Source: Halopiger xanaduensis SH-6 (GTDB lineage: Archaea > Halobacteriota > Halobacteria > Halobacteriales > Natrialbaceae). From it: a stretch of DNA of 64,000 nt. Of the stretch, positions 41,235 through 48,207 are shown piece by piece. The DNA lies in NCBI RefSeq assembly GCF_000217715.1, contig NC_015666.1, positions 1,066,270-1,130,269 on the forward strand. The letters run 5' to 3'. The translations under genes and the position numbers were made by a program. The notes beneath the pieces were generated by a model. That model did not search any database. It saw only the letters and a list, made by a program, of their open reading frames with translations, and was not told the DNA's origin. Each line of letters begins with the position of its first letter. Positions within the stretch are counted from its first letter, which is position 1.

Positions 41235-42530
41235 ATGGCGGACGTTCGGCGCGGTGCGCGGCGCGAGGAGCCGAGACGGAACGCGGCGCTGGCGTGGCTC
41301 GTCACGATCGTCCTCGTCGTGCTGGCGATCGGCCACGGCGGGACGGGCTCGTACCGCTGGTTCGCCTTCACTATCGCCGCGGTCGCGATCGTCATGCTTC
41401 CGGTGATCGCGCGCCGCGATCCGCTCGCGATGCCGCCGTGGACGCTGTTGGCGCTCGTGCTCCTGCCCGTCGTCCACGCGACGGTGCTCGGCGAGTCGTT
41501 CCTGACGACCGTCGAAACGTACGTCGCCGTCGCCGCGATCGCGCTCGTCGCGGTCGTCGAGATCGACCGGTTCACGGCGGTGCGGATGAACCACGCCTTC
41601 GCGATCGCGCTGGTCGTCCTGACGACGTTGGCCGCCGCCGGCGCGTGGAACGTCGCCCAGTGGGTCGCCGACGTGACTCTCGGGACCGACTACATCCTGA
41701 CGGGCCGATCGGAGGACGTGGCCAACCGCGCGATGATGATCGACTTCGGCTACGCGGCAGTTTCGGGCCTCGCGGCCGGCGTCCTCTTCGATCGCCTCTT
41801 CAAGACGTACTCGGAACCGGCTTCCGAACGATCGCCGACGACCGAGGGGGCGGTGCCCGACACCGGTTCCGAATCCGATCCAGTCCCGCCGCTGCTTCGC
41901 GATCGGCTGGACGTCCCCGACGAGATCGTTCGCCGCCTCGCTCGAGTCATGCAGGTCGCGCTCGCGGGGATCTTGCTGTACGGCCTCGTCGCGCGGGACC
42001 TGCCGACCGTCGCCAACGCCGCCATCGCGCTGGCGATCACCTTCCTGCCCGCCGTTCTCGAGCGCGACGCTCGCCTCCCGCTCGAGCCGGGGGTCGTCTT
42101 CTGGCTGACGGCGGCCGTCTTCCTCCACGCGCTGGGCTCGGCCGGGTTCTACGGACTGATCGGGCAGTGGGACAGTCTGACGCATACGATGTCGGCTTCG
42201 GTCGTCGCGGCGGCCGGCTACGCGGTCGTGCGGGCGATCGATCTCTACACCGACGAGGTTCACTTCCCGCCGGCGATGTTGTTTACCTTCATTCTCGTCT
42301 TCGTCCTCGCCTTCGGCGTCGTCTGGGAACTCTTCGAGTTCGGCATCGACTGGAGCGCGCGGGTGCTCGGCATCGATGCGGTCGTCTCCCAACACGGCCT
42401 GAGCGACACGATCGTCGACCTCGTCTACGACGTCGTCGGCGCCGTCGTCGCGGCGGTCTGGGGGTCGTTCTACCTCACCGACCTCACGCACCGTCTCGCC
42501 GGCCGACTCGAGAGCGAAAACAGCGGGTAG
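41235..42530 (+). CDS. Multi-TM membrane protein, DUF2238-like
   Basis: 431 residues with about eleven hydrophobic helices in two blocks separated by a polar loop (SEPASERSPTTEGAVPDTGSE). The C-terminal block has GQWDSLTHTMSASVVAAAGYAVVRA and FILVFVLAFGVVWELFEFGIDW with the HT, WE and D..YD residues (DTIVDLVYDVVGAVV). These match the DUF2238/YjdF-like membrane family, of unknown function. The N-terminal block shares a weaker form of the same pattern (MNHAFAIALVV.., MMIDFGYAAVSGL), so it may be an internal duplication. Cytoplasmic membrane. Confidence 0.75.
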   Translation: MADVRRGARREEPRRNAALAWLVTIVLVVLAIGHGGTGSYRWFAFTIAAVAIVMLPVIARRDPLAMPPWTLLALVLLPVVHATVLGESFLTTVETYVAVAAIALVAVVEIDRFTAVRMNHAFAIALVVLTTLAAAGAWNVAQWVADVTLGTDYILTGRSEDVANRAMMIDFGYAAVSGLAAGVLFDRLFKTYSEPASERSPTTEGAVPDTGSESDPVPPLLRDRLDVPDEIVRRLARVMQVALAGILLYGLVARDLPTVANAAIALAITFLPAVLERDARLPLEPGVVFWLTAAVFLHALGSAGFYGLIGQWDSLTHTMSASVVAAAGYAVVRAIDLYTDEVHFPPAMLFTFILVFVLAFGVVWELFEFGIDWSARVLGIDAVVSQHGLSDTIVDLVYDVVGAVVAAVWGSFYLTDLTHRLAGRLESENSG

Positions 42531-42551
42531 CGGGCCGCAGGTGGGTACGGT

Positions 42552-43412
42552 TTACTCCGCGACGTCCGTCAGCCGCTGGACTTCGTCGTCCGACAGCGAG
42601 AGCTGCGTGGCAGCGACGTTCGACTCGAGGTGCTCCGGGTCCGACGTCCCGGGAATCGGGAGCACGACGTCGGAGTGGTCGAGCAGCCAGGCGAGCGCGA
42701 CCTGCCGGCGCGTCGCGTCGTGGTCGTCGGCGATCTCGTCCAGCACGTCGCCGTGGCCGTCGAGATCGTCGCCGTCGATCGGCGCCCACGGGATGAAGCC
42801 GATGTCCTCGTCCTCGCAGACCTCGAGCACGTCCGCGCTCGAGCGGTCGTCGAGATTGTACCGGTTCTGGACGGTGGCGACGTCGACGTGCTCGCGGGCG
42901 GTCTCGAGTTGCTCGACGGAGACGTTGCTGACGCCGACCTGGTCGACGAGGCCGTCGTCCTGCAGTTCGGCGAAGGTCTGGATGGAGTCCTCGTAGGGGA
43001 CGTCCTCGTCGGGGCGGTGGAACTGGTAAAGGTCGATCGTGTCGGTTCCCAGCCGGTCGAGGGAGGTCAGCACCTGGTTGCGGATGTAGTCCGGGTCGCC
43101 GTGGGCGAGCCAGTCGCCCTCGCGGTTGCGCAGGAGGCCCGCCTTGGTCGCGACCAGCACGTCGTCGCGGTCGCCGATCGCCTGACGGATGAGCCGTTCG
43201 CTCACGCCCGGGCCGTAGGAGTCGGCGGTGTCGATGAGATCGACGCCGAGGTCGACCGCGTGCTGGACGACCTCGCGCGCGGTGTCCTCGTCGTCCGGCG
43301 CCCCGATAATGTCTTCGCCGCAGAGACGCATCGCACCGAAACCCAGTCGGTGGACGGTCGTCTCGCCGATCTCGAACGTCTCGCTCTCGTTTTCGATCGT
43401 GTTGCTGCTCAC
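42552..43412 (-). CDS. Aldo/keto reductase
   Basis: 286 residues. TIM-barrel motifs: RLGFGAMRLCG, the catalytic Asp and Tyr in DLIDTADSYGPGVSE, Lys in VLVATKAGLLR and His in YQFHRPDEDVP. GVSNVSVEQLE and IPGTSDPEHLESNV complete the NAD(P)H site. It reduces a carbonyl with NADPH or NADH; the substrate is not predictable. It is closest in style to the small AKR enzymes widespread in haloarchaea (AKR11/13-like). Convergent with the membrane protein gene. Confidence 0.92.
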   Translation of the reverse strand: MSSNTIENESETFEIGETTVHRLGFGAMRLCGEDIIGAPDDEDTAREVVQHAVDLGVDLIDTADSYGPGVSERLIRQAIGDRDDVLVATKAGLLRNREGDWLAHGDPDYIRNQVLTSLDRLGTDTIDLYQFHRPDEDVPYEDSIQTFAELQDDGLVDQVGVSNVSVEQLETAREHVDVATVQNRYNLDDRSSADVLEVCEDEDIGFIPWAPIDGDDLDGHGDVLDEIADDHDATRRQVALAWLLDHSDVVLPIPGTSDPEHLESNVAATQLSLSDDEVQRLTDVAE

Positions 43413-43740
43413 GGCACTAGGTCCGGGCGACAGCCTGATAGATGTGGTCGTTGCGGTAGCGCCGTGGGGTTCGTCGGCGGCCGTTTGGCCCTGAAACGCC
43501 GATCCGTTCCACTGCCGAACGCAGGTGAGGTCCCGTACGAATGTGTCGGCCGCCGTCGCCAGGGATACAAAATGCCATTCTCAACGTCTCGATATCGCTT
43601 CTCGAGCCGTCCCGTCCGTGGGGCCGCTCTGCGGGCCGTTCGTCGCCGACGCGCCGGGACTCGAGCCCGTACTGGAACCGGTGCCACGTTCCCTCTTCCC
43701 ACGGTTTTATGTACTCAGTACCGAAAGACGGCACGACCGA
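43413..43740. other. Intergenic stretch with promoter of the ABC exporter
   Basis: No supported gene. TTTTAT at 43705-43710 is 31 bases before the ATG at 43741 and is a good TATA box for a leaderless transcript. It is followed directly by GTACTCAGTAC (43711-43721), a perfect 5-bp inverted repeat with one central base, placed where a repressor would block RNA polymerase. Confidence 0.55.
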
Positions 43741-45723
43741 ATGGCTGTCGAGAAGAGTACGTTTGAGGCCTATCGCGACCGCGTCTCCAAGCCGTTGGTT
43801 CGGATCTTTACGACGTTCGGTCGCGACCACTGGGCCGTTTTCGGTGTCGGATTGGTGTTGAACCTGATTCAGCGGGGCGCGTCGCTGGTACCGCCGTTTA
43901 TCCTCGGCGTTGCGATCGACGCCGTCTTCAACCAGACGCAGGCCTACGAACTCCCCTTGCTTCCCGCGGCGTGGATTCCGGGCGACCGAGCCGGACAGCT
44001 CTGGCTCTCCTTCGGCCTGATTATCGGGAGTTACCTCCTGTTGGCGGTTTCCTCGCTGGCGCGCGGTCTCTGCATGGATTACTTCTCCCACCGCGTCATG
44101 CACGATGTCCGGACCACTACGTACCGGAAGTTACAGCGGCTCGACATGGGCTTTTTCGAGTCCGAGGACACCGGGGAACTGATGAGCGTGCTCAACAACG
44201 ACGTCTCGAACTTCGAGCGGTTCTTCGACGACGCGTTCGTCAGGGCGACCCGGATCGCGGCAGTCCTCCTCGGCGTCACGGCCATCCTCGTCTATCTGAA
44301 CTGGCAACTCGCGCTGGTAACGCTGAGCGCGCTCCCGCTGTTGGCCGTCGGAACCCTCCTCTACCACCGCCTCGTCGAACCCGCCTACGACGCGATTCGG
44401 TCGGCCGTCGGTTCGATGAACACGCGCCTCGAGAACAACCTCGGCGGGATGCAACTCATCAAGTCGACGGCGACCGAGGAGTACGAGAACGAGCGGGTTC
44501 GCGACGTTTCCTGGGACTACTTCGAGTCGAACTGGTGGCGGATCAAGCTCGAGCTCTTCTACCATCCCGGCTCGCGGTTCCTCACCAACGTCGCGTTCGG
44601 GATGACGTTCCTGGTCGGCGGCGTTTGGCTCGTCAGCGGGCCGCCGGGGCCGTTTACCGGCGAGCTGTCGGTCGGGACGCTCGTCACTTTCCTGTTCATG
44701 AGCCAGCGGATTCGCAATCCGATGCGGGACATCGCCAGCGTCGTCGACCTCTACGAGAACGCCCGCGCGTCCGGGAAGCGCGTCTTCGGGCTGCTCGACA
44801 TGCCAGTCAGGATCACGGACGCGCCCGACGTCGAGAAACTCCCCGCGGTCGACGGCCACGTCGAGTACGATTCCGTCACCTTCGACTACGAGAACGCCGT
44901 CCCGTCGCCGGCGGACGCCGAACCCGACGGCGGCACCGTCGCGACCGACACGCAGGACGGCTGGAACTCGAGCGACGACGAGACCGACCCGGTACTGAAG
45001 GACGTCTCCTTCGAGGCCGAACCGGGCGAGACGGTCGCGCTCGTCGGCGCGACCGGCGCGGGGAAGTCGACGGTGCTGAAGCTGCTGCTCCGCCTCTACG
45101 ACGTCGACGAGGGCGCGATCCGCATCGACGGCTACGACCTGCGGGACGTGACCCTCGCGAGTCTGCGCGAATCGATCGGCTACGTCAGTCAGGAGACGTA
45201 CCTCTTCGGCGGGACGATCCGCGAAAACATCGCGTACGGCCGGTTCGACGCGACCGACGAGGAGATCCGCGAGGCCGCGAAGATCGCCGAGGCCCACGAG
45301 TTCATCGAGCGACTCCCCGAGGGCTACGATACGCAGGTCGGCGAGCGCGGCGTCCGAGTCTCCGGCGGCCAGCGCCAGCGGATCTCGATCGCCCGCACCG
45401 TCGTCGGTGATCCCGACATCCTGATCTTCGACGAGGCGACCTCCGCGGTCGACACCGAGACGGAGATGCTCATCCAGCGCTCGCTCGACCGCCTCAGCGC
45501 CGACCGAACCACGTTCATCATCGCCCACCGCCTCTCGACCATCCGCGACGCCGACAAGATCCTCGTGCTCGACGACGGCGAGATCGTCGAACGCGGAACT
45601 CACGAGGAACTCCTCGAGCGGGACAGCCTCTACGCGAACCTCTGGCGCGTCCAGGCGGGCCAGATCGACGAACTACCGGAGGAGTTCATCGACGACGCGA
45701 TCGATCGGACGTCCGGGCAGTAG
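43741..45723 (+). CDS. ABC exporter half-transporter (TMD-NBD), first paralogue
   Basis: 660 residues. Type IV exporter fold: six TM helices in the first about 330 residues (including MDYFSHRVMHDVRTTTYRKLQRLDMGFFE, an intracellular coupling region), then an ATPase domain. Walker A GATGAGKST (about 436), Q-loop SQETYLF, signature VSGGQRQR (about 540), Walker B ILIFDEATS with the catalytic Glu, and switch IAHRLST. An Asp/Gly-rich insertion lies just before Walker A. All ATPase motifs are intact. The substrate is unknown (drug, lipid or peptide). It has a homologue about 2.5 kb downstream. Confidence 0.93.
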   Translation: MAVEKSTFEAYRDRVSKPLVRIFTTFGRDHWAVFGVGLVLNLIQRGASLVPPFILGVAIDAVFNQTQAYELPLLPAAWIPGDRAGQLWLSFGLIIGSYLLLAVSSLARGLCMDYFSHRVMHDVRTTTYRKLQRLDMGFFESEDTGELMSVLNNDVSNFERFFDDAFVRATRIAAVLLGVTAILVYLNWQLALVTLSALPLLAVGTLLYHRLVEPAYDAIRSAVGSMNTRLENNLGGMQLIKSTATEEYENERVRDVSWDYFESNWWRIKLELFYHPGSRFLTNVAFGMTFLVGGVWLVSGPPGPFTGELSVGTLVTFLFMSQRIRNPMRDIASVVDLYENARASGKRVFGLLDMPVRITDAPDVEKLPAVDGHVEYDSVTFDYENAVPSPADAEPDGGTVATDTQDGWNSSDDETDPVLKDVSFEAEPGETVALVGATGAGKSTVLKLLLRLYDVDEGAIRIDGYDLRDVTLASLRESIGYVSQETYLFGGTIRENIAYGRFDATDEEIREAAKIAEAHEFIERLPEGYDTQVGERGVRVSGGQRQRISIARTVVGDPDILIFDEATSAVDTETEMLIQRSLDRLSADRTTFIIAHRLSTIRDADKILVLDDGEIVERGTHEELLERDSLYANLWRVQAGQIDELPEEFIDDAIDRTSGQ

Positions 45724-45860
45724 TTGCCCGGTCCGCGTCGACGCGTCAGACGGTGCTCCCGCTCGTCTCCTTCCTGCAAAACGACAACTCGCTAGCACGA
45801 TCTACTTGCGGTTCGGTCCTGCGACTTCTCGAGTCGAATCTCGTAAAATTGGCTGGCAAC

Positions 45861-45977
45861 TCCGGGTTTGAACCACGCGAACACGGTCGCTCGCGGCGCT
45901 CGCACTGCGTGTTCTCTAGTTCAAATTCGTTCGGCGTCGTTTCTGCGCCTCCTCACTTCATCCGTCGCCGCAGAATA
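45861..45977 (-). repeat. tRNA-Phe 3'-end-derived palindromic repeat unit
   Basis: Downstream of tRNA-Phe on its own strand. TTCTGCG (45941-45947) and CGCAGAA (45969-45975) form a 7-bp stem that begins 2 bases from the tRNA's discriminator, with GATGAAGTGA in the loop on the tRNA strand. Further away a degraded direct T-arm copy, TTTGAAC at 45867-45873, faces an inverted copy GTTCAAA at 45919-45925. They enclose GAACAC (45879-45884) and GTGTTC (45909-45914). It is the most degraded of the four arrays. The rest of 45724-45860 shows nothing recognisable. Confidence 0.7.
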
Positions 45978-46051
45978 TGCCGCCTCCCGGATTTGAACCG
46001 GGGACAGCTCGATCTTCAGTCGAGTGCTCTCCCAGTCTGAGCTAAGGCGGC
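45978..46051 (-). tRNA. tRNA-Phe (GAA)
   Basis: Acceptor GCCGCCT with AGGCGGC, discriminator A, anticodon stem CTCGA/TCGAG with loop CTGAAGA giving anticodon GAA, and T-arm CCCGG TTCAAAT CCGGG. No CCA encoded. Two bases past the 3' end, a TTCTG-type hairpin starts. Confidence 0.95.
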
Positions 46052-46275
46052 TTACTCATGCCTCGGTCGATGATATAAAAAAGGATTTCGAATCGGGAGC
46101 GCCGTTCGAGTCGTTCTCATAGGTGCCGTGGTACCACCTAGTCAACAGATGTCACGGTGGCAATAAAACGAACAGTAATTTCTCATATGCTCCGATTTCT
46201 CGCAGTTAGCGGCTGCCTGTCGGATTTGCGGATATTCAAGACACCCTTTTCCGCACCGGGGAGTAACATCGTGTT

Positions 46276-46722
46276 ATGGAAGCACTTACCTCGAGACAGG
46301 AGGCGCAAGAGCTTTCGGCCGACACCATCCTCGAGTTACTCGCGAATCGGCGTCGGCGATACCTCCTCTACGCGCTCCGGGGTCGCGAAGACCCGATCGA
46401 ACTCTCGACGCTGGCCGAGCAAGTTGCGGGCTGGGAACACGACGTTCACCCGGACGAGGTCGAGAAAAACGAGTACAAGAGCGTCTACGTCTCCTCCGTC
46501 CAGTGTCACGTCCCGAAACTGGCCGACGCGGGCGTCGTCGACCACGACGAGGACAACCACACGGTCGTCCTCGCGGACAACTTCGAGCAACTCGAGCCGT
46601 ACCTCCGCGTCGTCGTCAAGGACGAACCGGAGAACTCGACGCTGCACGCGGCGCTGAAGGCCGAATCCGGCGATGGATTCTTCAGTTCGATCCGCGAGAA
46701 CGTCGCACGTCTCAAGCAGTAG
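46276..46722 (+). CDS. DUF7344-like winged-helix regulator, third copy
   Basis: 148 residues. LSADTILELLANRRRRYLLYALRGREDPIELSTLAEQVAGWE is the typical first half of the haloarchaeal winged-helix type, with VYVSSVQCHVPKLADAGVVDHDEDNHTVVLADNFEQLEPYL the second. A C-terminal about 35-residue extension (STLHAALKAESGDGFFSSIREN) differs from the two copies at 27 and 29 kb. The gene sits between tRNA-Phe and the array of tRNA-Val, without an obvious operon partner. Upstream 46052-46275 is A/T-richer and contains the promoter. Confidence 0.85.
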   Translation: MEALTSRQEAQELSADTILELLANRRRRYLLYALRGREDPIELSTLAEQVAGWEHDVHPDEVEKNEYKSVYVSSVQCHVPKLADAGVVDHDEDNHTVVLADNFEQLEPYLRVVVKDEPENSTLHAALKAESGDGFFSSIRENVARLKQ

Positions 46723-47164
46723 GCGGTAGACAGTCGGCGATCGCACGGCCACGTGCGATCACGGGAGGATAGCCGAGCGGATGGTCTGAACTCGAGGTTG
46801 GCGGTCACCGGCTCGAGGCCGTATCGGAGCGCGCCCGGCTGCTTGCTTTTGAACCGTTGCTTGCGGGAGGAAGGGAGACGATACGGAGTTGTAAGATTAC
46901 GGATGTGTCCTGCAGACTGAAACCGGCTGAAACGGACGCCGTCGCGATGTTATCCTTGGTTACTAACTGATTAGCCGACGCGACTTGGTGACTCGCTCTC
47001 GGGCTGTTGCACTGATTATGACGTAGTCTCGTCACGATCGCAGACAGTGCTACTGTTGCGAGTAGGCTCGAGCGATCGTTGGGTCGTAGATCGGTTCGGG
47101 CGGCATCGGGACGACTCGAGCGGTGCCGGACTCGAATAGCGCCGGACGACTCGAGGAGAGTGAA
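46723..47164. other. Non-coding stretch with a hairpin
   Basis: No supported gene. GATCGCAC (46739-46746) and GTGCGATC (46753-46760) form a perfect 8-bp stem with a 6-base loop, 17 bases after the regulator's stop codon, possibly a transcript-end structure. GGATAGCCGAGCGG at 46767-46780 looks like a tRNA D-arm start but has no cloverleaf around it. The right part leads into the tRNA-Val array. Confidence 0.5.
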
Positions 47165-47505
47165 CGGCTCGGGCGGGTTCGAACAACGCGAAGACGGTCG
47201 CTCACTGCGTTCGCGCCGTCTTCTCTCGTTCGAATCGCCCTCGGCCACGTATCCGTTGCTCTCGAGTTTGCTCGCAGTGGGAACTGGGCTCGGGCGGGTT
47301 CGAACCACGGTCGGAGCAAGCTCCTCCCTGATTAGAACCTGCCCTCAGATACATTTCTGTGGCTCACGCGTTGTTCACCACAGAAATGGGCTCGGGCGGG
47401 TTCGAACCACCTGAACTTCGCTCGCTGTCGCTCGCTCGTTCCGTCGTTCGAACCGCCGCTCGCATCACGATACTGTCGCTCACGAGTTGTTCGCGACAGA
47501 AGTAG
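47165..47505 (-). repeat. tRNA-Val 3'-end-derived palindromic repeat array (best preserved)
   Basis: Three direct copies of the tRNA-Val end: 47387-47411 (25 of 25 bases: T-stem, T-loop, acceptor strand and discriminator), 47285-47308 (24 exact) and 47166-47184 (19 exact). Starts are spaced about 102-120 bp, like the distance to the tRNA itself. Inverted degraded copies lie near 47448-47464, 47332-47344 and 47229-47247. Hairpins: CTGTCGC (47473-47479) with GCGACAG (47493-47499); TTTCTGTGG (47354-47362) with CCACAGAAA (47378-47386); GAAGACGG (47190-47197) with CCGTCTTC (47216-47223). Loops on the tRNA strand contain GAACAACTCGTGA, GAACAACGCGTGA and GCGAACGCAGTGAG. Confidence 0.9.
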
Positions 47506-47579
47506 TGGGCTCGGGCGGGTTCGAACCACCGACCTCGGCCTTGTAAAGGCCGCGTCATGACCAGCTAGACCACGAGCCC
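47506..47579 (-). tRNA. tRNA-Val (TAC)
   Basis: Acceptor GGGCTCG with CGAGCCC, discriminator A, anticodon stem CGGCC/GGCCG with loop TTTACAA giving anticodon TAC, and T-arm GGTGG TTCGAAC CCGCC. No CCA encoded. Six bases after the discriminator begins a hairpin, followed by three copies of the tRNA's own 25-nt end. Confidence 0.95.
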
Positions 47580-47639
47580 GCATTCGGACCAAGTCCCGCC
47601 GTCCGAATAACCTTTACTTTCTCGCTGCGCAGTTCACGT

Positions 47640-48131
47640 ATGGCACTCGAGCGCGTCTGGCAAGCGCTGCTCGCCGTCGTTTTGGTCCTGCTCGTCGGCG
47701 TTGTTCTCGTCCAGGCGGGCTACGTCTCGGCCCCCTGGCACATCGATCACGGCGAAGTTCGCGTGCTCGACGATCGGAGCGAGCCGAAAGCCGTCATCGA
47801 CGTCGAGGTCGCGGATACCCGGCAGGAACAGTACACCGGTCTGAGCGATCACGACTCCCTCGAGCCGGGCGCGGGAATGCTGTTCGTCCACTCGAGCGAG
47901 GACGACCGCACGTACGTCATGCGGGAGATGGACTTCCCCATCGACATCGTCTTCATCGGGGCCGACCGCGAGATCACGGGAATCGAACACGCACGCGCAC
48001 CCGAGCCCAGCGAGGACGGCGAAAGCCTGCAGTACACCGGCCGAGCGAAGTGGGTGCTCGAGGTGCCCCGCGGCTACGCCAACGAGACCGGGATGGCGGT
48101 CGGCGATGAAGTCGAGATCGAGTACGAGTGA
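47640..48131 (+). CDS. DUF192 family exported protein
   Basis: 163 residues. An N-terminal signal-anchor (LLAVVLVLLVGVVLVQAGYV) is followed by the DUF192 domain: VIDVEVADTRQEQYTGLSDHDSLEPGAGMLFVHSSEDDRTYVMREMDFPIDIVFIGADREITGIE. These match the family's LADTPEERARGLMGR and MWMKNTFIPLDILFID positions. Function of the family is unknown; most members are secreted or membrane-attached. It begins 60 bases from the tRNA-Val 5' end, in the opposite direction to the tRNA, and precedes the second ABC exporter. Confidence 0.9.
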   Translation: MALERVWQALLAVVLVLLVGVVLVQAGYVSAPWHIDHGEVRVLDDRSEPKAVIDVEVADTRQEQYTGLSDHDSLEPGAGMLFVHSSEDDRTYVMREMDFPIDIVFIGADREITGIEHARAPEPSEDGESLQYTGRAKWVLEVPRGYANETGMAVGDEVEIEYE

Positions 48132-48207
48132 GTATCCGATCTAGCCTGGAACCGAACTGTTTCGATTCGTAGCAACCCTTATTGGTGCGGATCCCAAATT
48201 CGAGCCG

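Noticed and set aside
44131-45603. Long frame antisense to the first ABC exporter
   Set aside because: Shadow of intact ATPase and membrane domains on the other strand; no independent promoter or motif.
46767-46840. Possible tRNA-Ser or tRNA-Leu gene starting GGATAGCCGAGCGG
   Set aside because: The D-arm-like start is not followed by an anticodon arm, T-arm or matching acceptor strand; at most a fragment.
46805-47308. 167-codon frame on the minus strand across the tRNA-Val array
   Set aside because: Runs through the repeats; Arg/Ser-rich translation reflects the GCGAACG-type repeats, not a protein.
29566-47505. tRNA 3'-end copies as ordinary integrase att scars
   Set aside because: A single integration leaves two boundary copies and usually an integrase. 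Here copies recur every about 70-120 bp in both orientations with conserved hairpins and no integrase gene in the window, so a simple att explanation does not suffice, though serial integration is not excluded.
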